Origin: Psychromonas sp. B3M02 | GTDB lineage: Bacteria; Pseudomonadota; Gammaproteobacteria; Enterobacterales; Psychromonadaceae | NCBI RefSeq assembly: GCF_003318165.1 | Contig: NZ_QOCB01000112.1 | Span: forward strand, 1 to 54,226 | Direction of reading: 5' to 3' | DNA: 54,226 nucleotides | Shown: positions 27,037-36,632 of the stretch, piece by piece | Numbering within the stretch: the first letter of the stretch is position 1 | How the letters are laid out: every line of letters begins with the position of its first letter | Translations under genes and position numbers: made by a program | Notes under the pieces: generated by a model | What the model saw: only the letters and a program-made list of their open reading frames with translations | Database searches by the model: none | What the model was told of the DNA's origin: nothing

Positions 27037-28060
27037 AGCCAAGCACCTCTAGTTCAATTTTTTGTTGTTTTAAATATTCGATGGCTTTTTCTGCACATGC
27101 ATCAGGGCCGATAAATTCAGCTAACATTAAACCAAATTTAACGCCGCCTACATAATCCATATTTGAACTTAAAATACTGATATCAATATTAAATTCACGA
27201 GCTACATGGCTAATAACTGGTGCATCAACAGACGCGCCAGTGAACTCTAAACGAATTAACGGATAGCTGTTTTCAACACGTGTACTGTGTAGGCGCTCTT
27301 GGTAATCTGCTGGGATTGATAGATCTAACGTAGATCGGATAAAATCACGTGCTAGTTCTGTTTTAGGGTGAGCAAAGATATCGCCCACTAAACCATTTTC
27401 AACTAATTTACCGCCACCAATAATAGCCACTTCCTGACAAATACCTTTTACTACCGCCATTTCGTGGGTAATTAACAATATAGTCAGGTTTAACTCTTTA
27501 TTGATTTTACGTAGTAATTCTAGAATTGAGATAGTCGTTGCAGGATCTAATGCACTGGTTGCTTCATCACATAACAATACTTTAGGATCTGACGCTAATG
27601 CACGCGCAATAGCCACACGTTGTTTTTGACCACCACTTAAGTTTGCAGGGTAAACATCACGTTTTTCAGCTAAACCAACTAACGCTAATAGATCTTCTAC
27701 TTTCGTCTTAATTTCGCTTTTACTAACACCAGCAAGCTCTAAAGGTAAGGCGACATTATTAAATACTGTACGTGATGATAAAAGATTAAAGTGTTGGAAG
27801 ATCATCCCTATTTTACGACGAGTATTCGTTAACTCTTGGTCCGATAACTTAGTTAAATCAACACCATCCAGCAAGACTTCACCGGTAGTTGGGCGTTCTA
27901 ATAAGTTAACACAACGTATTAATGTACTTTTACCTGCGCCAGATGAACCGATCACACCAAAAATACTACCTTGCTCTATAGTCAGGTTAATATCGGAAAG
28001 CGCGTTAATCGCCTTATTTCCCTGATAAAACACCTTGTTTACATCTTTTATTTCTATCAT
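27026..28060 (-). CDS. metN: Methionine ABC transporter ATPase MetN
   Basis: ATPase (344 aa) with Walker [14 protein letters not shown], signature [16 protein letters not shown], Walker [13 protein letters not shown] and the switch His in ILLITHEM. After residue 260 the C-terminal regulatory NIL domain is present ([20 protein letters not shown], then [20 protein letters not shown]), which binds methionine and inhibits transport. It is the first gene of metNIQ, behind a MetJ-type operator. Confidence 0.96.
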   Translation of the reverse strand: MIEIKDVNKVFYQGNKAINALSDINLTIEQGSIFGVIGSSGAGKSTLIRCVNLLERPTTGEVLLDGVDLTKLSDQELTNTRRKIGMIFQHFNLLSSRTVFNNVALPLELAGVSKSEIKTKVEDLLALVGLAEKRDVYPANLSGGQKQRVAIARALASDPKVLLCDEATSALDPATTISILELLRKINKELNLTILLITHEMAVVKGICQEVAIIGGGKLVENGLVGDIFAHPKTELARDFIRSTLDLSIPADYQERLHSTRVENSYPLIRLEFTGASVDAPVISHVAREFNIDISILSSNMDYVGGVKFGLMLAEFIGPDACAEKAIEYLKQQKIELEVLGYVI

Positions 28061-28139
28061 CAGATTTCCTGAAATTTAAATACTGGTTACCTATTAGCCA
28101 TCAAAGAAAATCGGTGAGCTAAGTTGTAATAATGGGTGC

Positions 28140-28168
28140 ATACTAAGACATCTAGACGTCTAAATCAA
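28140..28168 (-). promoter_or_regulatory. metNIQ promoter overlapped by tandem MetJ boxes
   Basis: On the minus strand TTGATT (28168-28163) and TAGTAT (28145-28140) are exactly 17 bases apart. Two adjacent met boxes fill the spacer: AGACATCT (28146-28153) and the perfect consensus AGACGTCT (28154-28161). MetJ with S-adenosylmethionine would block RNA polymerase directly. Confidence 0.88.
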
Positions 28169-28242
28169 TTAATTAAAATAAACAAATTTGATTTACATTA
28201 ATTGTTTGGATATTAAAGATTAAGTTGGATGATTTTTATTAG

Positions 28243-28275
28243 GCAAAAAAAAACATCACCCTAAGGTGATGCTTT
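28243..28275 (-). terminator. Terminator of the first PEP-CTERM gene
   Basis: GCATCACC-TTAG-GGTGATG on the minus strand followed by nine T residues, about 25 bp past the stop at 28298. Confidence 0.88.
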
Positions 28276-28297
28276 AAAAAATAAGGTTAAAAAAGCG

Positions 28298-28981
28298 TTA
28301 TTTTTTTAAACGACTAACACCAAATCCTAATAGACCTAATGCAAAAATAGCAGCTGTCGCTGGTGCTGGTACATCAACAATTGATAAGTTAACATCCGCT
28401 ATTTCTTGACTGACGCCTGAGTTTGTACCACCGCCCGTCCAGCTAATTTGAATTTCGTCACCGCTAATGGTTGTCGCAGCATCAAATGAGAAGCTGTTGT
28501 AAATCCACTCACCCGCCCCTAACACAGGCTCTAAAATTCCACTTAATGAGATATCTTGTGTCACGTTATACACTTCTACTGTTGCACCTGAAGCATCACC
28601 ACGTTCACCAGCAAAGAAAGTTAATAATAACTCCTGCCCTGCATCAATCAGTGAATCCAATGTAAATGTCACACTTAATGTTTCGCTACCTAAATCATCA
28701 TTTACTTCAATCGCCCCCGGGATCTTAATTTCCGCGGTACTGCTATCATTATCGTGATCGTACGTTTTACTCATACTACGACGATTTGCGCCATTAGCGT
28801 AATAAACCTCGAAGCCCTTACCACTTGTATCTGCCCAAGATGCGTCTGTTGAGTTAACTAAAGAAGAGCTGCCTCCACTAAAATCTTCAGAAAAGATAAG
28901 GCTAGCATTAGCAGCATTAAATAAGCTACTTGCAGACAATAAAACAGCAGCAGCACTCAATGTTGATAGGATAGTTTTCAT
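28298..28981 (-). CDS. PEP-CTERM-type exported protein
   Basis: 227 aa. A signal peptide (LSTLSAAAVLLSASSLFNAANAS) leads a Ser/Thr/Asp/Gly-rich beta domain (IFSEDFSGGSSSLVN at the mature start) that looks like a secreted jelly-roll or carbohydrate-binding-like fold. The C-terminus VPAPATAAIFALGLLGFG then SRLKK is a PEP-CTERM sorting signal variant (PAP in place of PEP): motif, hydrophobic helix, basic end. Such proteins are processed by an exosortase, which is not in this window. The function of the mature domain is not recognised. It has its own terminator. Confidence 0.82.
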   Translation of the reverse strand: MKTILSTLSAAAVLLSASSLFNAANASLIFSEDFSGGSSSLVNSTDASWADTSGKGFEVYYANGANRRSMSKTYDHDNDSSTAEIKIPGAIEVNDDLGSETLSVTFTLDSLIDAGQELLLTFFAGERGDASGATVEVYNVTQDISLSGILEPVLGAGEWIYNSFSFDAATTISGDEIQISWTGGGTNSGVSQEIADVNLSIVDVPAPATAAIFALGLLGFGVSRLKK

Positions 28982-29408
28982 AAATAATTCCCTTTATTCG
29001 TCAATCCTGATAACAAATCAAGATTTCCCTTTAAATTGTTTGTTTATTACTCATATTATAGACTAGTTCAATAACATAACAAACTTATATAACAACTAAC
29101 ATTACGATTTAAGATTAAAAATAAACATGCAAAACATTGATAATATGAAGATAATAAAAATAACGCCCTATAAATACTCATTTATAGCTACAAAAACAAA
29201 TAACAAACATTATCGCTAATATAATATTGGAATAATCAGGTAGCTAAAACCCTTCTATTAATTTAAAAACAACGCGTTAAAGTTACTGCTCATTAAAATA
29301 AAAATCCTTTTCAACAAAAAATAATCGTTAAATAGGAGTTAAAGGTAATTTAGATAACCAAGCAACTATAAATAGACATTAAAACGCTTTCACACCGCTG
29401 CTTTTTGA
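28982..29408. other. AT-rich intergenic region
   Basis: No open frame, RNA or clear terminator was seen. It separates the PEP-CTERM gene and the decayed GGDEF-EAL gene, which are divergent. The unusual AT-richness fits the accessory nature of this part of the window. Confidence 0.5.
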
Positions 29409-31012
29409 AAAAAGAAAGTAGTACAGGCATATTATCTGCACATTGTTAAAGCGAATGCGGCCTTTGCTAGTATGCTAAAAGTTAGCGAGCTGGATATTAA
29501 TAGTAACCAGCTTAATATCACCAACTATTTTCAACATAATAATCAACCATTAAACCACACTCAAATGCTCACCTCGAAATGGCGGAGTGAGGTAAGCTTT
29601 GGAGTAAACTATATACATCAAGGTATTGCTTCTTTGACAGAAGTAAAATCAGAAAAGGATAAAAGCAGCACTTACATACTTTCTCTTATCAACATTGATG
29701 AGCAAAAAGCTACCCAACAACAACTTAATCATCTTGCGATTCATGATCAATTAACAGAACTCCCCAACCGCCGTGTACTCGATCAACGCTTAGCTATAAA
29801 TGACATACAAACAGCCTCTTTATTAGTGATTGATTTAGATCACTTTAAAGATGTAAACGATAGTTACGGGCATATGGCAGGCGATACTCTTCTTAAAGAA
29901 GTTGCAAACAGGCTATTAAAAATAAAAACAACGATTTTAAACCCTAACTACCTTATTTGCCGTACCGGAGGTGATGAATTTGCCTTATTAATCGATACAA
30001 CTGATAAACAAAAAATCGAAGAGGTTATTAAACAAATTCAAGTAAGTTTGTTCTCTGTCATTAATCTTGAAAATAATGTGCAAGTATTCATATCTGCCAC
30101 TATTGGTGTAAGTAGCCAAGTAGCAGAAGTACGTCAAGATTTATTACAAGAAGCCGATGCAGCCCTTTATCAAGCAAAACGCAATGGCCGAGGATCCTTT
30201 GGGTTCTATGAAGAACATTTAACTCAAGAAAGTCAAAGAAAATTAATCATCAGTACCAAGCTTAAAAAAGCGATTAACGAGCATTCATTGCAAGTATTTT
30301 ATCAGCCTCAATTTAAAGCTAAAAGTAAGAAAATACATGGTGTTGAAGCATTAGTTCGTTGGAATGAATTAGGGTGGGTATCTCCAGCGGAATTTATCCC
30401 GGTAGCTGAAGAAACTGGATTAATAGCAAGTTTAGGTGCTTTAGTATTAGAACAATCTTGTATAGATGGGCGTAAATGGATAGACATGGGATACCAAGCA
30501 ATTACTATTTCAGTCAATATTTCTGTATATCAACTCAGGTTTGGCCAATTTATTTCAACTTTAGATAAAGTGCTTAAACAGACTCAATATCCCGCACAAC
30601 ATTTAGAACTAGAATTAACTGAATCAACCTATATTGAACGAGCTCAAGAAGTGACGCCTAAGTTAAAAAGGATTAAACAGCGAGGGATTAAATTAGCTAT
30701 TGACGATTTTGGTACAGGGTATTCATCACTTTCCTATTTAGCAAATATGCCATGGGACACTTTAAACATAGACCGAAGCTTTATTACAAATAAAAGCCCA
30801 ATGATAAAGTCCAATGCCAACTAACATCAACTATTATTCAACTCGCACAGGCAATGCAATTTAGTATTGTTGCAGAAGGCGTAGAAACGCAAGAGCAATT
30901 AAATTATTTAGCAGAAAAAGGCTGTGACTATATTCAAGGATTTTATTTTTCTCCAGCTATTCAAGCGGCCGATATTCCTGGTTATTTAATACAAAAAGCT
31001 AGGGAAATTTAG
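29409..31012 (+). pseudogene. Degraded PAS-GGDEF-EAL cyclic-di-GMP protein
   Basis: The intact first frame (ATG 29472 to stop 30824, 450 aa) has the end of a PAS domain, a GGDEF domain with an intact RTGGDEFAL site (about residue 165), and most of an EAL domain (GVEALVRW, ISVNIS, ELTES, IDDFGTGYSS). Sequence before the ATG (from 29409) still reads as PAS (IVKANAAFASMLKVSELDI), but a TGA at 29406 and no start codon cut it off. The EAL domain breaks near 30795-30825; its remainder (LTSTIIQLAQAMQFSIVAEG, YIQGFYFSPA, ending 31012) continues in the -1 frame. The EAL lysine is also replaced (TLNIDRSF instead of LKID). A diguanylate cyclase-only product remains possible. Confidence 0.8.
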
Positions 31013-31035
31013 TCTTCATCAGTTGGTAGAAATAT

Positions 31036-31260
31036 TATACCAATTACATTAAATAAGTGAGCTAAATTTTGCGCAGGAAAAATGGCTGAGTTCAAGGCGT
31101 CATTCGAACCTCTCGACGATTAACTTCGTTAACAGTCTGACGAAAAATTAACTAAAAAAGGTTAATGCTTAAATAGTGGTTCTATTTGCGAAAATCAAAA
31201 CGAAGCAGTAAGTTATTTGAACAAGTAAAATAGATCAGTTACTTAGTGTGATTGGTATTA
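31036..31260. repeat. MITE-like dispersed repeat, copy 1
   Basis: About 225 bp beginning TTATACCAATTACATTAAAT and ending GTGTGATTGGTATTA. The ends form an imperfect terminal inverted repeat of about 36 bp. It shares most of its sequence with 39088-39299 in the same orientation, including CCTCTCGACGATTAACTT and GTAAAATAGATCAGTTACTT. It has no coding potential. It may be a non-autonomous transposable element. Confidence 0.85.
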
Positions 31261-31332
31261 GTTATGAATTAGAAAGCCAGTTGATACTTTCTTTGTTAGA
31301 CTCTCTGCTCTCAACTAATAAGAGGTGCTGGA

Positions 31333-31794
31333 ATGTTCAATATTGATGAATACGATGTAAAAATATTAACTTTGTTACAGGAAAATGGACGTCTCACTAA
31401 CCAAGAGCTCAGTGATTTAGTTGGTTTATCTCCATCACAGTGTTCACGTCGCCGCATTAGTTTAGAGCAACAACAATTGATTTTAGGCTATCACGCTCGC
31501 CTCTCACCGAAAGCATTAAAGCAAGAGATGCAGGCCATGGTAGAAGTAAAGCTAATTAATCATGAGAATGAAAATGCACAAGACTTTCATCAATTTGTTG
31601 TTAATGAGCCGAGCATAATAGATGCCTATAAAACCACAGGTGATGCAGATTATTCGCTTAAAGTGGTGGTTTCCGATTTAGACAGTTTGAATGCGTTACT
31701 TTCTCGCATTTTTCAAACTAAACTTATTTCACATATCAAAACGTCCATCGTACTTGAGCGAATCAAAGAGAGTGGTATTAAAACGGTAGGTTAG
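31333..31794 (+). CDS. Lrp/AsnC-family transcriptional regulator
   Basis: 153 aa. The N-terminal winged helix (YDVKILTLLQENGRLTNQEL, then SDLVGLSPSQCSRRRISLEQ) is followed by the RAM/AsnC ligand-binding domain (about 70-150; YKTTGDADYSLKVVVSDLDS). These regulators usually respond to an amino acid. It lies 320 bp before the yitT-like gene in the same direction; regulation of that gene or of the nearby TRAP genes is possible but unproven. GAGGTGC precedes the ATG. Confidence 0.93.
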   Translation: MFNIDEYDVKILTLLQENGRLTNQELSDLVGLSPSQCSRRRISLEQQQLILGYHARLSPKALKQEMQAMVEVKLINHENENAQDFHQFVVNEPSIIDAYKTTGDADYSLKVVVSDLDSLNALLSRIFQTKLISHIKTSIVLERIKESGIKTVG

Positions 31795-32116
31795 TGCCAA
31801 CTGATTAATCAGTCCAACCTCAAAATCTTAATTATAAAAGAGTAACCAGAGGAATATGACCTGTAGAATAGCCTTCAACTTGGTGTGCTCAAAAGAGTGC
31901 ACTATTCTCACCTTTAGCCTTTAAAAACTTTCTTCTCCTATCACCAAAACACACTTGTCATAGTCATTAAAGCCGATACAAAAACCGTGCACCAAAACAG
32001 ACACAAACGCACCAAAAAACGCACAACAAAAACAAAACAAAACAACTTATTGCACAATTTAATCACCATGGTATAAATCACGCACAACTAACGCAAACAA
32101 ATTAGGACTGTAAAGC
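31795..32116 (+). promoter_or_regulatory. Leader with CA-rich tract and promoter of the yitT-like gene
   Basis: From about 31982 to 32046 the plus strand is nearly free of T and made of CAAAA/CACAAA-like units. Directly after it TTGCAC (32050-32055) and TATAAA (32072-32077) are 16 bases apart and make a good sigma-70 promoter about 40 bp before the gene. The tract could be an upstream activator or Lrp-type site (inference). Confidence 0.5.
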
Positions 32117-32746
32117 ATGTCAGATACTAGGCTAGTAGATAACATACAGGAAGTAACAACAAAGCATCGCTGGTTTGAAGATGCAATGGCAATTTTAATC
32201 GGAACTAGTTTGGTCTCCTTCGGAGTTTTATTCTTAAAACATGCTGGATTATTGACGGGTGGAACGGCAGGTTTATCTTTATTACTTCATTACAAACTTG
32301 ATATTAACTTTGGTGTGATCTTCTTTTTTATTAACCTACCTTTTTATTATTTAGCACTACAACGTATGGGTAGGATGTTTACTCTAAAAACCTTTATTGC
32401 AGTGTTACTGGTTTCTATATTTAGCTCTTTGCATGATCTATTTATTAGTATTGAAACGCTTAATCCTGTTTATGCCGCTATATTCGGCGGCTTTATTTTT
32501 GGTGTGGGTTTCATTGTCTTATTTCGCCATAAAGCGAGTTTGGGTGGTTTCAATATTCTTGCATTATATTTACAAGAAAGGTTTTCAATTAAAGCGGGAT
32601 GGTTATTAATGGGGGCTGACCTCACGATCATGTTAATCTCTTTATCCATTGTGTCCGTATATCAATTAGTTTTATCTATTTTCTGTGGCATTGTACTCAA
32701 CTTAATCATTGCCCTTAATCATCGTAAAGATAGATATACCGTATAA
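32117..32746 (+). CDS. YitT/YczE-type (DUF161) membrane protein
   Basis: 209 aa with about five hydrophobic helices. The family segments are SFGVLFLKHAGLLTGGTAGL near residue 35 (conserved TGGTAG), then FFINLPFYYLAL, FGVGFIVLFRHKASLGGFNI and a final helix. The longer YitT proteins carry a C-terminal DUF2179 domain that is missing here. Transport substrate and function are unknown. The gene ends at a hairpin and faces the TRAP operon convergently. Confidence 0.88.
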   Translation: MSDTRLVDNIQEVTTKHRWFEDAMAILIGTSLVSFGVLFLKHAGLLTGGTAGLSLLLHYKLDINFGVIFFFINLPFYYLALQRMGRMFTLKTFIAVLLVSIFSSLHDLFISIETLNPVYAAIFGGFIFGVGFIVLFRHKASLGGFNILALYLQERFSIKAGWLLMGADLTIMLISLSIVSVYQLVLSIFCGIVLNLIIALNHRKDRYTV

Positions 32747-32758
32747 TTAAGCTTATTA

Positions 32759-32790
32759 GGAGTATGCAAAAAGCATACTCCAAGCCTTTT
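32759..32790. terminator. Bidirectional terminator between yitT-like gene and dctQ
   Basis: A perfect 9-bp stem GGAGTATGC/GCATACTCC around AAAAA, shared by two convergent genes. T-rich sequence follows at a few bases distance (CCTTTTATC). Confidence 0.65.
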
Positions 32791-32791
32791 A

Positions 32792-33364
32792 TCATGCCAC
32801 GACTTGCTCTCCCTTTAGTAAGTTTTTAGCCGCAATAATGACATCTACTACTGAATAGATCAGCATGATCATTGACGAAACCGGCACACAGGAATAAAGG
32901 ATCCACTGCTTAATTTGAAAAACAGTGGTCACTTGATTGGTTCTTAAGGTTAACTTAAGCGAGTACCAAAATAAGATAGCCATAAAAGTTGCAGAAATAA
33001 GCAAAATTACTAATTTATATAAATGCTGTAAGCGTACATTACTAATACGTGGCGTTATCCAATCCCCTACTGAAAAGTGCAGCTTTGCACACCATAATCC
33101 AGCAGCGCCATAAAATACCAGTGCAGCAAAACTCAGCTCAATAATCTCATCAAACCAATAAAAAGAGTTAATGGTGATAATACTCTGAATAAAGTTTGCA
33201 GTACCCTCCCAACCATGGGCCAGTAAAAACTGAATGAGATCGTTAATTAAACGTAGTGAAATATTCGCAATTAATAAAAGAGCAAGAATTGAGAACATGG
33301 TAATGGCGATATAACGAAGTATTCTTTGCACCCAGATATCAATATTTTTCAATAAACAGACCAT
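32792..33364 (-). CDS. dctQ: TRAP transporter small permease (DctQ family)
   Basis: 190 aa with four predicted membrane helices (MFSILALLLIANISLRL, ELSFAALVFYGAAGLWCAKL, LVILLISATFMAILFWYSLK, and VPVSSMIMLIYSVVDVIIAA), the DctQ layout. It overlaps dctM by one base (TGATG); the ATG at 33364 has GGGAG seven bases upstream, better than the GTG three bases earlier. It ends directly at the shared terminator. Confidence 0.92.
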   Translation of the reverse strand: MVCLLKNIDIWVQRILRYIAITMFSILALLLIANISLRLINDLIQFLLAHGWEGTANFIQSIITINSFYWFDEIIELSFAALVFYGAAGLWCAKLHFSVGDWITPRISNVRLQHLYKLVILLISATFMAILFWYSLKLTLRTNQVTTVFQIKQWILYSCVPVSSMIMLIYSVVDVIIAAKNLLKGEQVVA

Positions 33365-34653
33365 CACATTTCTCCCATAATAAGATTAGGTAAGAACAAT
33401 GAAATACTCGGCACAAAGGCGATCAACACTGTAATTAGAAATATCATTAATAAATATGGCCATACCCTCTTCGCTAAGGCAGGCATACCTACTTTTGCAA
33501 AACTATCAACGGCAAACAAGCACATACCAACAGGCGGTGTTAAGTTACCAATCATAATTAATAACACCATCACCACCCCAAAGTTAATCAAGTCAATATC
33601 GAACATAGTGGCAATCGGCATAAACAGCGGTAGAGTAATTAAAAAGATAGCATTACCCTCTAAAAACAAGCCCATAGTCAGTACTATGCCTATCACAATC
33701 CACATCACTATCGACTGTGTTGCCCCAAACCCTACTAAGGTTTCAATCACACTATCTGGAATTTTTTGATGGATGATTAACCACCCAAAGAAGTTAGCTG
33801 AAGCAATAATAAATAACAGGCTGACTGATTGAGTAATGGATTTGTAAATAATGCCTGGTAAAGCCTTTAACTTTAAATCTCGGTAATAAAAACCTAACAA
33901 CGCGGCATAAACGCACACAACAACAGATGCTTCCGTTGGAGTAAAGAAACCACTCATAATGCCACCGACAATAATCACCGGTGCCATTAATGGCCAAAAA
34001 GCACCATTAAAAGAGGATAAGCGATCTCTAAATGTGGCTTTATTATCAGCACAGGGGTAATTTTTACGTTTTGCTAAAATACTTAAAGCAATCATCATCC
34101 CTAATGCCATCAATACGCCTGGTATAAACCCCGCCAAGAATAAACGTGCCACGGAGACACTAGTAATTGAGCCGTATAAAACAAAGGGAATGCTAGGCGG
34201 AATAACTGGCCCAATTACCGAGGAAGCGGCAACCAATGTTGCAGAATCCGCTGGTTCATAACCTTGATCCACCATGGCTTTATGTTCTATTTGACCTAAA
34301 CCAGCTGCATCGGCTACCGCAGACCCAGACATACCGGAGAAAATAACACTGGCAACAATATTAACTTGACCAATACCACCAGAGATATGGCCAACCATAG
34401 TTTGCGCAAAGCGGAAAATACGATCGGTAATGCCTCCCGTATTCATTAAATTACCAGCTAAAATAAAAAATGGGATAGCTAATAAAGTAAACCCAGTTGT
34501 ACCGTAATACATGCGGTGAGGTAACATCGCTAATAGTCGCGCATCACCTAAACCAACAAAAAATATGACCGATGTTAAACCGATGGCAACGACCACTGGT
34601 ACATTAATCAACAACAGAAAAATTAACAGTCCGAATATAGCTAAGGTCAACAT
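33364..34653 (-). CDS. dctM: TRAP transporter large permease (DctM family)
   Basis: 429 aa, the normal size, with about 12 hydrophobic segments. Family segments include FFILAGNLMNTGGITDRIF, FSGMSGSAVADAAGLGQIE, PPSIPFVLYGSITSVSVARL and LTPPVGMCLFAVDSFAKVG. It forms the Na+-coupled transport channel with DctQ for the ligand delivered by the DctP protein at 34888. Substrate is probably a carboxylate but cannot be told from the permease. Confidence 0.96.
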   Translation of the reverse strand: MLTLAIFGLLIFLLLINVPVVVAIGLTSVIFFVGLGDARLLAMLPHRMYYGTTGFTLLAIPFFILAGNLMNTGGITDRIFRFAQTMVGHISGGIGQVNIVASVIFSGMSGSAVADAAGLGQIEHKAMVDQGYEPADSATLVAASSVIGPVIPPSIPFVLYGSITSVSVARLFLAGFIPGVLMALGMMIALSILAKRKNYPCADNKATFRDRLSSFNGAFWPLMAPVIIVGGIMSGFFTPTEASVVVCVYAALLGFYYRDLKLKALPGIIYKSITQSVSLLFIIASANFFGWLIIHQKIPDSVIETLVGFGATQSIVMWIVIGIVLTMGLFLEGNAIFLITLPLFMPIATMFDIDLINFGVVMVLLIMIGNLTPPVGMCLFAVDSFAKVGMPALAKRVWPYLLMIFLITVLIAFVPSISLFLPNLIMGEM

Positions 34654-34767
34654 AGGGGGTTACCTGCTTGGATTTATAACGCATTTAAAACAACTTTAAT
34701 GCAGCCAATATTGAGTGAATAAGATTGGCAATCATGAAGCGAGTCACTTTTGTTATCGATCTATCAT

Positions 34768-34860
34768 GAGAGATTGATTTCAATCTATAAACCGGTTATT
34801 AATGCATTAGTTAAATTGAAATATTTCGCCTTTACTCAGTTAACAAGATAAGGCGAAATA
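34768..34860 (-). promoter_or_regulatory. Hairpin between dctP and dctM
   Basis: The 235-bp gap holds an 11-bp perfect inverted repeat, TATTTCGCCTT (34822-34832) and AAGGCGAAATA (34850-34860), starting about 28 bp past the dctP stop. A smaller palindrome AGATTGATTTCAATCT lies at 34768-34783. There is no long U-run, so the main hairpin may be a partial terminator or mRNA stabiliser allowing more binding protein than permease. Confidence 0.5.
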
Positions 34861-34887
34861 GATAGTTATTAACATTTTTTATGTTAA

Positions 34888-35871
34888 CTATTTAAGAGAC
34901 TCAGTCATCTCAATCCATTTATCGAAATTAGCTGTACCTACTTTCTTTTTAATTTGTTCATAGGCAGGCCCCATCATCGCTTGGAAAGGGGCAAGATCAG
35001 GTTCATCAATGACAATGCCTTTAGCACGCATATCTTGGATCTGTTTTAACTCCTCCTCTCTCATTAACTTACGCATTAATAAGCGAGCTGAATCTGACTC
35101 TTCGCGAACAATCTTACGTTGCTGATCATTTAATCTATCCCAAGCATCTTTAGAAACAATATGCACCATTGAGCTGTACAAGTAGTTAAGAATCGAAATA
35201 TATTTTTGCGACTCATAGAGTTTAAGACTGTAAATCACACCAATTGGGTTCTCCTGGCCATCAACCACGCCTTGACGCATTGCCATCACTAATTCACTGA
35301 ATGAGATAGTTTGTACGTTTGCCCCTATCGCTTGCATCGCTGCTTGATAGGTCATTGCAGGAGGAGTTCGAATCTTTAACCCTTTAACATCTGCAGGAGA
35401 TAAAATAGGACGCTTAGAGTTAGTCAATTGACGGAAGCCCCAATCCCAACTAGATAAATAAACCAAACCAATTTTATCTAATTCTGGTGCGGCCCATTCT
35501 TTAAAAGGACCATCTAAAACACGATCAGCATGTTCCGCATCGGTCAAGGAAAAAGGAATACTCACGGTATCAAATAATGACACATGTTTAGCTAATTGAT
35601 CTTGCCCCGAAAGGCTCATATCAACCACACCCATGATGACTTGTTCGAGTACTTCAGGTGGGCTTCCTAATGCATTATTAGGGTAAATTTCAACTTCAAC
35701 TTCACCATTGGTTCTTGCTTCAACCTGCTTAGCAAATTGCATAGCAGCAATATGAGAAGGATGGTTTTCAGCCCCAAAATGGCCGAGTTTAAACTCAACG
35801 GCCGCATACGCTGAAGATGCCCACGCTAAGCATAATGCTGAAGCCAAACTCTTTTTAAAATTAAAACGCAT
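34888..35871 (-). CDS. dctP: TRAP transporter substrate-binding protein (DctP family)
   Basis: 327 aa with a signal peptide (LASALCLAWASSAYAA). Mature features are FKLGHFGAENHPSHIAAMQF, the ligand-arginine region GLKIRTPPAMTYQAAM, and SFSELVMAMRQGVVDGQENP, the DctP core. It captures ligand in the periplasm for the DctQM permease. TAGGAG precedes the ATG. It is first in its operon; promoter elements should lie in the 760-bp AT-rich gap upstream. Confidence 0.95.
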   Translation of the reverse strand: MRFNFKKSLASALCLAWASSAYAAVEFKLGHFGAENHPSHIAAMQFAKQVEARTNGEVEVEIYPNNALGSPPEVLEQVIMGVVDMSLSGQDQLAKHVSLFDTVSIPFSLTDAEHADRVLDGPFKEWAAPELDKIGLVYLSSWDWGFRQLTNSKRPILSPADVKGLKIRTPPAMTYQAAMQAIGANVQTISFSELVMAMRQGVVDGQENPIGVIYSLKLYESQKYISILNYLYSSMVHIVSKDAWDRLNDQQRKIVREESDSARLLMRKLMREEELKQIQDMRAKGIVIDEPDLAPFQAMMGPAYEQIKKKVGTANFDKWIEMTESLK

Positions 35872-36632
35872 AATTAACTCCTAATATAATCAGTTATCTT
35901 CCTTTATCTGAATGTTTATATCGTTAAAACACCCTCTATACCGCCCTACTTTGTTAACCAAAAGTAGCACTTCGTATTTATCGAATAACGCTCAAGCAGT
36001 AAAAACTGACTACAAGCGATAAGCATCTATGAACGCCAATACCTTTAAAAACAAGTAATTAGAATTCACATAAAAATAATAGACAGACTTCCATGTACAA
36101 ATAACTTATGAAACCGATAAAACTAAAATTAATAAATGATCACTTAGGTAATAACAAAAAAGTGATGTAAACCCACTCAATAAAACGACTAAATACGAAT
36201 AAAATGAACAAAAATGTATATACTGAATTAACCTTTAAAAGTTACTTGAACAATCTCTAATGACACCTTGTATTACAATAATATAACAATAAAAAAGCAT
36301 CAAAAACTCAAGGTCCCATCTCATTTTATGTTTGTTTTTTATACAGATAAGTGAGGGAGCGCTCAGTAAAGTACTAAAGTAGACATAATGGAAGATTAAC
36401 CTCATCCAAATACTCACATTAAAAGTGGACATACAGTTGAAAAATTGCCATTAATGGCATTGAAACAAGAGGTGTTAAAAAGATACTTTCTGCAGTGGTA
36501 ACTGCATGAGCTATTAGTCAATAATTCCGACTATTTTTATTGCCATTTAAAAAAGCTAAAACGCTTTATTATACTTGTCACCAATAACACTTAAGAATAT
36601 GGTTTACATACTTTAATTAAATTATAAGGTAG
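35872..36632. other. Long AT-rich intergenic region
   Basis: About 760 bp with no supportable gene; a 65-codon open frame on the minus strand has no recognisable features. It contains a perfect 14-bp palindrome TGCCATTAATGGCA at 36446-36459, a candidate operator. The dctP promoter is expected at its left end. Confidence 0.5.

Noticed and set aside
30795-30825. Programmed -1 ribosomal frameshift in the GGDEF-EAL gene
   Set aside because: No canonical slippery heptamer or stimulatory structure is visible, and the gene shows other decay (lost start, lost EAL lysine).
36235-36432. 65-codon open frame on the minus strand
   Set aside because: No ribosome site, no domain features and residue use typical of random AT-rich sequence.
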